Below, in pieces: positions 55,729 through 64,000 of a DNA stretch of 64,000 nucleotides. This DNA comes from Tricholoma matsutake (Eukaryota > Basidiomycota > Agaricomycetes > Agaricales > Tricholomataceae): NCBI GenBank assembly GCA_026075535.2, contig AP026539.1, positions 12,214,001 through 12,278,000 of the forward strand, in the 5' to 3' direction. The notes beneath the pieces were generated by a model, which ran no database searches, was not told the origin of the DNA, and saw only the letters and a program-made list of their open reading frames with translations. Numbering within the stretch: position 1 is the first letter of the stretch; every line of letters starts with the position of its first letter. The position numbers and the translations under genes were made by a program.

Positions 55729-56039
55729 CTTACCTGCAGGGATACCTTTCTGTTCGTGAGGCTCTTTGGAAGGTATGGCATCGATCGAAAAGAAGTCATG
55801 CAGTTCCTGATTTGTCTCTGCTGCAAATCTTTGGGCTCCTTTTGTGAGTTCAGATTTGTGATTATGGACACATTCCTGAACTGTTTTTCATTAACATTAG
55901 GTCTACCTGGTAGCATACTGGATATTTGTGACTTCAGAAACACAATATCGGCAAGTGTGCATGCTTTGTACCTCATGTTTGACAATGCTGTGCAAAACTT
56001 GGCATTGTTAGCAGACTGGGTGCATTGCCTCATATTCTG

Positions 56040-57279
56040 TCATAGTATCACTACTGTTGTTACCTGGTGCCATAGAGCTTTACCTATAGCAGCTTCCTGA
56101 TCATGGAATGAAGTTACATTCATGCCAACAGTGTGACTATATAGTGATGCATGTTCCTGACCAATCACTGGTGGCAGCTGGGCAAAATCTCCTGCAAAAA
56201 TCATATTTAGGCCCCCAAAAGGAGAATCAAGGTCATTCATGGCACGAGTGAGCCTCACATTCATGAGAAACATGTCATGGCACGAAAGCATTGATATTTC
56301 GTCATGAAAAATATAATCAATGCCTTCCAATCTTGACTTTACTTGGGCAAGCTGAATGTTTGACGAGGAACCACCATCAGAGTTGACGCCAAACATTGAA
56401 TGGTATGTGGAACCCTTCAGCAGTGCCACAGCACTCCCCATTGGAGCAACAATGATGAGCCTCACATTTTGATCATCAAAATAGGAGATATCAGGCTAAT
56501 GGGATAGCACTGAGTGCAGGGCACTATACTCTGAGTGAAGTATTGAGCAAGGGGCAACCGTGGACCGGACCGGGATGAAAAACCCCGATACCTCGACAAA
56601 GATGGGAGATAGTTGCGATGCTGTCATCGTGGGATAATGCACAACAGGAATCCATCTCAAATCTACATCAAAACTCACCTATTAATTAAACCTAATTGGA
56701 TGAGAAATCTACATCAAAGGAGAGGACAATGTTCCAGGACTATCTATTGTCCAATTTACCAGTAGGTTTCTCGTCATGGAAAGGTGTGATGCAATCTGCA
56801 ATGTGGCTTTCTTTCCTCTGCTCAAAAAACTCCACTAGGGCCTTCAACACTTGTGTTTTCCCTGTGCCAGCCATTCTGGTGATGGTCATCTTCAACTGAC
56901 CAGAATCAGGACAGCAGGCATAGTTAGCGATGATTCTAAAGGCATGCTCCTGCTCTTTGTCCAAATCAAATGTAGATGAAACATCAGCAACAACAGATTC
57001 CCACTCTTTTGAAATGAACGCATGGCTCATATACACTTTATTGACAACCTTGACTTTGTTTGGAGTGAATGGTGCTACACCGTGAGACCCTGTATTTGGT
57101 GGTAAATGTCGAGCTCTTTCTTGGGTTACTTCAGCATGCTTACTAGCAACAGCAGCCTTCCACTGGCCCAGTGACTGTGACTGAATTACTGCAGGCAGAC
57201 CGAGAAGTTCATCAGCAACAAGATCTGGGTTGGAATCTGTCCAGCCAAGAGATATGAGCATCCATCTTATCTCCACCAT
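56040..57279 (-). pseudogene. Helitron PIF1-like helicase core
   Basis: A superfamily 1 helicase that unwinds DNA in rolling-circle transposition. Frame 57279-56740 ends in FDLDKEQEHAFRIIANYACC and the Walker A MAGTGKTQVLKALVEFFEQR, then loses phase after HIADCITPFHDEKPTGKLDN. The next part (56465-56040) has IIVAPMGSAVALLKGSTYHSM (motif Ia), YIFHDEISMLS (Walker B; DE kept) and GLNMIFAGDFAQLPPVIGQE (motif III). Between the two parts (56500-56740) lies sequence that is not helicase, including ATTAATTAAA, probably a small insertion. More shifted helicase sequence runs from 56040 to 55728 (FCTALSNMRYKACTLADIVF). Confidence 0.85.
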
Positions 57280-57288
57280 AAATGCTTG

Positions 57289-59072
57289 TCAACTTCTTTC
57301 AGATTTTCCAATGAGTGCTGACATGAATATGTTGGGAGGTCTACCGTGTTCTGGAGGTAAGTTTATAGCATCATTGATTGCTAATTGATCTAAATCTTCA
57401 AAATTGCTGCTGCCCTGTTCTGCCCAACTAGGTAACATTGATGCTCCTTTCTGCATTTGTGCATGAAAGTCATCATGTGTGTCCAGGCATTTGTAGTGAA
57501 TGTTCATATTCTTCATAAGGTCAAGCTGTCATGTTGAAAAACTATGTGATGAACAAGTTTTGTCCCATGAATCCATACTATTTTTCAAGTCTAACCTGCT
57601 TCTCCAGGGCTTGAAAAGTGTCAACATGGTGGAACAATAGTACTCATGATCTCCCTGGTCAAATCTTGGCAACAAATTACCCACAAAATTTGGAATGTGC
57701 ACTTTCTGAAGGCACCACACTGCATGGGTGTCGGCAAGTGGGTGGTCTGCCAAGAATGGCAGTAGCTGTGATTTTGAAGACTCCTTGGTTTTAGCCCCAC
57801 CAGGGTTTTATTCACTATTGGTTGAACCCTCATCTGCTTGGATTTGTGCAGAATCAGCGCCCACTTCATGTTTTTTTTTTCTTTTTGTTGCTCTCTTTTC
57901 ACATTGACAAGAGGAGATCCAGTCATAGAGACACACAGAGTGTAATGAAGCAGGTCAGAACTTATAGTCTTGGACAGGTGACAAACCAATAATGCGACCA
58001 TTGCACTTATATATTGCCATCTTTTGAAGTTGTTTGTCAGAACTATCAGAATGGGTGCATGGTTGATCAGTCCCACTAACATTATTTTGCTTCAGTTCAC
58101 AAGCATTCCTAGTCTCATAAACATATGATTGCCAATAGAAGGGCACAAATTTGTAGTTGGTATAATGATCAGGATTACCAAGAAGATACATGCAAGCCAT
58201 GGGTGACCCCATCTCCATCTTAGCACTCAGAGAATTTACTATTTTGGTCATAAGCTTGCATGCTTTGTTATTTTGTGACTCTGTACCACCAATCATTTCA
58301 GAGTGGCATAGAAACATGGCACATACAGTTTCAAATATGACATGTGTTTTCAGTGCAGGCTTTGTTACATTGTTAGAAACATACAGCAGAACACCTTTAA
58401 TTGCACTATCTGAGCATAGACTAGTCACATCAGTGTTACATCTGAGGAGATAAGTCATGAGATAGGAGAAAGTGTTAAGTGATGATTCCATCTTCTTTAT
58501 GTCGATACATCCAGTATCACCATCAATTTCAGTCTGCTTGAATATAGGACACAGAAAATGGGCTTTGCACTTTCCCCAGATGTTATCAAGACAGCCCCTA
58601 TAAGGACAGGCTTTGTTTTTGGAGCCATCCCAATTGTGGTTTGTCGAGGACTTATGAACATTTGACTTCAACAACAGGTCATTTACTGAAAAGTGGACCT
58701 CGACCACCACAATGCAACTTTCAGGCAGTCATTACAAGTATCGACTGGTACTTTGTGACATATTCTCAGAGGAGGTTCTGGAAGAGTCTCAGTCGGGTTA
58801 CAATAATCTTCAAGGGTTTCAGCAGCTGTAACTTCACTTTCAACCTCCTCCTTTACTTTGAGCAAAAAGTCACCTGCATGTACACTTTCCAGATAGTTCA
58901 CCAGTCTTTGGCGAAAACTAGAGGTCAGATCAAGGATCCTCGCATGAACTTCATCAGGAGAAAAAGTACCATGGATCCATATTAACATATGCAGGTGAAG
59001 TGTCAGATGGATAGAGTAATATACCACAGTGGAGCACCTAGGTATGCTATCATGGACCAAATTTTGCTGCAC
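57289..59072 (-). pseudogene. Helitron Rep C-terminal region and Rep-helicase linker
   Basis: The HUH motif appears as LTLHLHMLIW (about 59003-58985), followed by FSPDEVHARILDLTSSFRQR and VNYLESVHAGDF. After a shift near 58700: NDLLLKSNVHKSS, GCLDNIWGKCKAHFLCPIF, NTFSYLMTYLLRCNTDVTSL, then the tyrosine motif SDSAIKGVLLYVSNNVTKP. The usual form is YxxxY (YVSDY). Here the first Tyr is kept but the second is Asn (AAT at 58369-58371). Next are MEMGSPMACMYLLGNPDHYT and KFVPFYWQSYVYE. After a stop near 57950, HPLADTHAVWCLQKVHIPNF, MLTLFKPWRSRLDL and the ...DTHDDFHAQM... block end at 57289. Rep sequence between WYITLS and the HUH seems deleted. Confidence 0.85.
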
Positions 59073-59088
59073 ATATATCTCTTGGTAG

Positions 59089-59970
59089 TTATAGAGCCAC
59101 TAACCTTTCCATCCACAAGATCAAGGTTGCGAACCAATTTGAAACATGAAATTTCATCATTGTAGAAGGTTTTACTACATCACCACCTGACATTCTCTTG
59201 GCAATGTCACCAAGCACTTCTTGATTGACAGACAACAGCCTTTGTGCAATGTCATCAAATTTCTGAGTCTTGGCTAGCAGATAACCTCCCATTGTGGAAG
59301 ACTTCACCTGTTGATGGCTGAAGGTGACAAAGGGGAAAGCCACATCTTGTTGAAAGTGCTTATTGTGATACATGAGGAGATGGCAAATGTGGGCTTTTTC
59401 AGATAGTTTACATGTTCTGACGCCTCCTAAGCCATGAGGAAATAGCCAAGGGAAGATCTGAGGATATAGGCCCAGATTGTTGTATATTGATTGCATTTCC
59501 CTGTCATGTGAGAATGCCAACGTGCCTCCTTGGTTACTCCAATGCTTCAGTGCAATCCCTTTCAACTCATTTACTGACTTGGTATTCATTTGCTCCCTGG
59601 TAAGTCCATGCACAACAAATGGACAATCTCCTTGTGTGACGGCTCACTATCAAATACACTCTGGTTTATTAGATAAAGAGTATTGATATTGTATGGACAC
59701 AGGAGGGCAATCTTCAGGATACTGTACAAGTTCAGCATACAAAATGTCAATGTCAGTGTAATCAGAATGATTTAGTTTTAGCCACTCAAGTGTGCATGCG
59801 ACTTGCTTCCTTCTAACCATAAGTGGGGTTTGATGAAATTCTTTTTTGGTGGGCTTACATGGGCCAGTGAATAAAATGGCCAGAACATCATCCAAATCTT
59901 TGACTTGCAGTGGAAGCTGTTCATAAATTTTTGCGACTGGAGATTCAAAAGCTATAACATGAGATGCCAT
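59089..59970 (-). pseudogene. Helitron_like_N region
   Basis: Frame 59970-59650 reads VIAFESPVAKIYEQLPLQVK, ILFTGPCKPTKKEFHQTPLM and RRKQVACTLEWLKLNHSDYT, then stops after SLSNKPECI. Frame 59613-59089 continues with REQMNTKSVNELKGIALKHW and YNNLGLYPQIFPWLFPHGLG, the hallmark of Helitron_like_N, then VTFSHQQVKSSTMGGYLLAK. It ends with SNWFATLILWMERLVAL. This is the conserved part before the Rep endonuclease. One stop and one shift separate the frames. Confidence 0.85.
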
Positions 59971-61038
59971 CTTTCATAGCCCTGAAGATGCCACATGCAC
60001 AAATGAACTTTAACACAAACACAAGCAACTAGCATCTTCTCAACATAGCTAAGGCACAATAATTCTTCTGGCACTTCTCCTAACCACAGACCCATAGAAA
60101 GGGAATTATGGGGAGCTTCACCCTTCTGCAAGCTCTGGCAGCAATGGTCACAGACTTGGCTGCAGCGATAGTCCAGCACATAGAGCAGGTTTTTTATTGA
60201 TTTTAATTTACTGAGCTGAGACATGTACCAATTGACCACATACGGCACACCCAGTTTCTTCTAAGCTTTCCAGACTGGAATGAGCACAGAAATTGGCAAT
60301 GATCTCCTGTGACAGAACATCAGCAGGTGGTAGTGGAGGAAAAGAAGCTGGATCAAGGTTTGGGTCAGTAACAAGAGGATGAGCGGGAATATTTTCAGTG
60401 TTTGCTGAGATTGGAAGACTGTGTGGAACATCAAACCCTGAATTGGCATGGTTAACATGCACATTGTCCATACCATCAGGATCAAGGTTGAGGTTGACTA
60501 TGTTATGTTTCTTGTGTCCATGCTCTTTACAGTGCATAGATTTCATAGGATGAACTGAGAAGACAGATAGGTAGAGATTGCAAGATGCACAATCATGGCC
60601 TTCAAAGAAATGGGCAATCTCTGACTTTGGAACATAGGAACCAACAGAAATGTGATGCAGACATGCAACTTTAAGAGCCACACGTACCAACAAATATGGC
60701 AGAAACACAGGCACGGGTATGTTTGTGTACACAAAATTCTGGTCCAATGGGTATGTGAGCTGCCCAGTGCTATCAACATGATCAGTGAACAGGAAAGTGG
60801 AATCAGGATCATAGTCATCACCAGCTACAACATATGGCACAACATCTTCAAATGCAAATTTTGGTTGCCCACCTCCACCAACCTGATGCATGGAAGCACC
60901 TGAGTCAAGAACAATTGAACATGGTGAAGGAGCTGAAAGTGTCACATGGCTTTTAAAATTTAGGTTTGTCCTATGCAAGTTACACCCACAAATAAATAGA
61001 CAAATCAGCTGAGCAAAGAGAAATAGCCAAGTTAACAA
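59952..61038 (-). pseudogene. Helitron N-terminal region (DUF6570-like)
   Basis: The 276-residue frame 61038-60208 has a hydrophobic, probably untranslated start, then LTYPLDQNFVYTNIPVPVF and LKVACLHHISVGSYVPKSEI. A cysteine/histidine block follows (HFFEGHDCASCNLYLSVF then HPMKSMHCKEHGHKK), then an acidic linker and EIIANFCAHSSLESLEETGC with AVCGQLV. The same block continues in the next frame (60248-59952): LSKLKSIKNLLYVL, CDHCCQSLQKGEAPHNSLSM, GLWLGEVPEELLCLSYVEKM. A one-base shift near 59980 then leads to MASHVIAFESP. This is the conserved Cys-rich leader of fungal Helitron proteins. The true start codon is not clear. Confidence 0.75.
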
Positions 61039-61039
61039 A

Positions 61040-62490
61040 CAATGTGGTGCAAGTCAATAGTGGACAGAATATAGAACACACAGCTGGGAGCGTTGAGTAC
61101 ATGCATACTCAAGGAGACAGCACAAATTGGCAGTTAAGAATGAAAGCTTATAATGGAACAAAAACAGGCATGCACAATAGTTGTACACCAACATGGTGTT
61201 GCAGATGATCGACATGCAGGCAAAGTATGCCACATCATGCATATTTTCAATCACTGAACAAGACATCAAAACTGCACATATAAGAAGGCAGCACCAATAA
61301 GCAAGCATTAATGCATAATAGTGGCTCTGCAAGAAAGCGAGCAGGTACAAGGGGGGAGAACACATGAAACATGTCAAAATGAGGTGTGCAAGCATAATAC
61401 AGGTGTGAAGCAAATACTGTTTACTTGCAGACTGTGAAATGCCATGGTTTCAAGCAAATGAATGCTCAGAGACAGGTTTAATATGGAACAAGTCCACAGG
61501 TATCCCAAGAGGGACAAGTGAATGTGACATAAAGTTGAGTATGGTCAAGTTACTACAGTCAGTTGATCGAGAGGGAAGAAAGGACAACATTTTGAGAGAT
61601 ATGAGAGAATGATCTGATATAGTACACATGGAGGAGACATGTGGGCACTGAACACATATTAGTCAAAATAAAAGGTGGGGCAGCAAAGGTATTTACTTCA
61701 GTACTACAAGCAGACAGCACATAATGAAAGGCAAGGCCAGTAGCAAGACAAACAGCAAAGATGAGTGGTGGAATGGCATCATGGTTGGAGTCTAGAGAGC
61801 AACAGCCTGAGAATTGGACAACATAAACAATGGGGTTAGCATTTTTTTGCTTAGTAAGTGTCCAAGGAAGCCATGGAGATCGTGTTGGTTAGGACCGATG
61901 GATGCCATGGAGCATGGACTTTACTTAGTTTACATATCAGGAGTTTTGGAAGTGTCAGCCAGATGAAGTTCATTGGAGATAGAAGCAACAGCAAACATAG
62001 TGAAGGACCAGCTGCAGGGATACATCAAAGTTACATAGATAAAAAATTATGTACCATTGTCACATGATTGGTAATATGATAGCATGCATTGTCAATTACA
62101 GGAAGTATATGCTCACAAGCATATTTATATTGTATTCAAAGGTAGTTAAGGTGCGAGTGTAATCATAGCATCCTTCACAAAGTAATTTACCAAACACAGT
62201 ACACTGGCAGGGAGCATAAGTACGAGCTTCAGAAAAAATGTAAGTAAGGAGGTCAAGTTTGATGAGAAACAGTGAGCAGAATGACAAATTGAACGTTAGA
62301 AGAGAGCACAGGGCTAGACTGCCCAGCATAAGTAGCTAGCATGTAACTGATGGAGATGATGGAGTCAGAAGGAAGCTCAGTGGTGCCTTTGCGATAACAG
62401 GGCATGGACAACAGAGAATGAAACTCCACGTCTGTAAATCCAAAGCCAGCTTTTCTGTGGTGGGGCCTCCCATCATATACTGGAACTATG
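61040..62490. other. No recognisable gene
   Basis: AT-rich sequence with short frames on both strands, none with a family match. It is interspersed with GGTAAG/CTTACC-like splice motifs. It may be the 5' untranslated end of the Helitron or older remnants. Confidence 0.35.
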
Positions 62491-62499
62491 GACTACAGT

Positions 62500-63700
62500 A
62501 AAAATAAATCAACAAGAGATGGTGTAATATACATACCAGGTTGATCAAATGAAAGTGAGGCACTGTAAGCATCTTTGGAAGCAGATGCAAAAGACAATGA
62601 TACAGGCTTTAGCACAGAAGCTTTGCCCTTCGATGGGGAGGAAGGTGCTGACACTAAGAGATATATGAGAATAGAAGGGCAGGACAACTGAAGAGAGCAG
62701 ATCATTTTTCCAAGACTCTCCTTTACCTTCACTGTGGGTTGTAAAGCTGATACCGAGAGGTGACACCATGCCTGCAATTACTGAAATTGGAAAGGTTGGC
62801 CCCACAGGGACACATCACATTGCATGTCTTGGTCAAGGGGAGCAATTGTAATCTTGTGGACTTGATACAGAGAATTGCGTGGCCCCAATTCACAGGAGGA
62901 TAATAAGAATGACTCAATGACTGTACTGGTCATAACGCTGATGGTGAGACACTTTTTGTCTTTCAAGTGCAGGCAACAATTCTCGACATAGAGAAGTTGT
63001 GGATCTGCATGAGCGGTGTTGACATAAGGAGCTGAGCAGACAAATGTAAGGCCCTTCAAGAAGATCCTGGGGATGATAAGACACTGTTAAAGGTAAGCAA
63101 AGCACAACATACTCTACTTCTGGCTTCAACATCCCCTTGCAGGTTTCCATGAATGGTGTTCACAAGGAATCAGCCATCAGGGAGAACAGAATGATTTCAC
63201 AAAGGCGACTAAAGAGCAGATAATGATACAGATTAATGCTAATGGAAAAGAAGAAAGAAAAAAAGAAAAGACATACAGCAGGTGGGGCGGGTTGAGATAA
63301 GTGGGAGCCAGGAATGGGTCTTGACAGGACACACTCATGATGGCTGTCACATCATCATCGGCAGCACCAATAGAATCAGGATCCTCGGGAGCCTCATTCT
63401 GGGAAGATGAACTGGAAAAGCAGAAATGAGTTAGAAGCTGGCTAAATACATATATATACATATATGGATGTACACATCGTCAGAGCAGGTGCTCTCACCA
63501 AGATCCCTTTCTACATTGGAGTCCATTCCTGATTCAGAACCAGGGTTGACAGATGTAGCATGAGCATCCACACAACTACAAGCAGCATGTCACCAAAGGG
63601 AAAAGTCACGTGGGATGGGGGGGACTCATGAAGGAGCATCTGGTTCCAAAACAGCTGCCCCATGGAGTGCATCCAGTATTGCAAGCACTCTGAGAGCAAC
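62500..63700 (-). pseudogene. Unidentified exon-like remnants
   Basis: Minus-strand stretches look like exons of one gene: SCVDAHATSVNPGSESGMDS (about 63580-63525), then NEAPEDPDSIGAADDDVTAI and ATYLNPPHLL-like sequence (63400-63290) before a GTATGT donor. Further on are LKGLTFVCSAPYVNTAHADP (63060-63000), HKITIAPLDQDMQCDVSLWG (62860-62800), and ASVLKPVSLSFASASKD (62620-62570). The composition (acidic, Ser-rich, then beta-like) is consistent along the strand. I recognise no family and give no function. It lies upstream of the Helitron on the same strand, so it could be an accessory gene of it or an unrelated decayed gene. Confidence 0.3.
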
Positions 63701-64000
63701 ACATGTTACAGGCATTGGGAAGAAAGAAAGGCAGAAGTAAACAGATGAAGATATCATGGGCACTTCCACATCGCCAACGTTGGAAGGAGTGAGGGCATGC
63801 AGGGGAAGCCAAGACTATGGAGGCAACCTCTGTTGACTCCTTAGAAAGATGTGAATGCAATCTGAATAACAACTGAGAGCAAGGTAACGGAACATGAAGA
63901 AAACCAACTTGAAGGCAGCCACATATACCTTAGCCTTTGCAGTTTTGGTAATAGTGCATCTAGAACCATGCAGTGAGACAATTGTGAGCAACCACAGCAA

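Larger units (their letters stand above)
53866..61038 (-). mobile_element. Helitron (rolling-circle transposon), decayed, peptidase-like C-terminus
   Basis: Minus-strand gene order is N-terminal region, Helitron_like_N, Rep with HUH, YxxxY region, PIF1-like helicase, then a peptidase-like domain. This is the RepHel layout of fungal Helitrons. A candidate 3' end lies just after the last stop. On minus, an imperfect GC-rich hairpin CGTGC-GAA-GCAGCG (about 53874-53888) is followed by GGCCCTCATAG, close to but not an exact CTRR terminus. The 5' end (TC) was not located and may lie to the right of 61 kb. Parts upstream of 55.75 kb carry many stops and shifts. Confidence 0.85.

Noticed and set aside
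60208..61038. VLDSGASMHQ resembling a retroviral aspartic protease motif at the start of the Helitron N-terminal frame
   Set aside because: No second protease motif follows and the next blocks are Helitron-like. Probably chance, or a fragment too short to call.
1..64000. tRNA or rRNA genes
   Set aside because: No A-box/B-box pair with cloverleaf and no rRNA-like block was noticed by eye. A dedicated tRNA scan would be decisive.

Overview
This window looks like a transposon graveyard from a mushroom-forming basidiomycete (Agaricomycetes). The evidence is the mix of element families: Ty1/copia, Ty3/gypsy, KDZ, Plavaka-type CACTA-like, hAT, PIF/Harbinger with a Myb-like partner, and a RepHel Helitron whose C-terminus looks like a cysteine peptidase. 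Introns of 50-65 nt with GTRNGY/YAG ends also fit, as does a small Cys-rich gene of a type I associate with this class. I saw no tRNA, rRNA or CRISPR. Species is not resolved.

Layout. 1-2423: 3' end of a copia element whose RNase H is split by a 1.6 kb hAT-like non-autonomous element (159-1745). 2424-8171: a composite with inverted ends, holding a transposase gene remnant, a second non-autonomous TIR element (4301-6277) and a 750 bp near-perfect palindrome (7133-7883). 9410-18739: a copia element with both LTRs and a 5-bp target duplication (CCTTC). It sits inside an unidentified minus-strand ORF beside a decayed KDZ transposase (19290-21456). Its reverse transcriptase is itself interrupted by a 4.2 kb giant inverted-repeat element (13456-17636) with two opposed tandem arrays. 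21481-28350: a truncated relative of that giant element carrying a solo LTR, then hairpin-rich modules and several minisatellites. 28900-37400: a SNF2-family helicase pseudogene cut by a hAT transposase fragment, a gypsy 5' LTR plus gag, a Plavaka-like transposase, another small hAT-like element and an unidentified decayed gene. 39631-41460: a third non-autonomous TIR element. 41466-44724: gypsy gag-pol remnant with a solo LTR in gag and another LTR capping the break in RT. 44835-47822: a Harbinger pair, Myb-like gene and DDE transposase convergent.

47850-53860 is compositionally different (visibly CpG-rich) and holds the best intact gene candidates: a two-exon 71-aa Cys-rich protein (48203-48480) and a 443-aa Ser/Pro-rich protein (49003-50334, minus). 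Beside them lie fragments of a RecQ-like helicase and a DUF6589-type protein. From 53.87 kb to at least 61.04 kb runs a Helitron on the minus strand: N-terminal Zn-finger region, Helitron_like_N, Rep, PIF1-like helicase, and a helicase-end/peptidase-like block. Its last part is a clean 477-aa ORF, while the upstream part is full of stops and frameshifts. 61-64 kb holds only weak exon-like remnants.

Almost every mobile gene is broken by stops, frameshifts or nested insertions. Several changes hit catalytic residues (copia RT Asp to Asn, gypsy YLDD to YLDN, Helitron second Tyr to Asn). The most unexplained signal is a set of short hairpins (GAGC-N4-GCTC and a GGGCCCAAA-type palindrome next to intron-like sequence). 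They recur in otherwise unrelated elements across the window.
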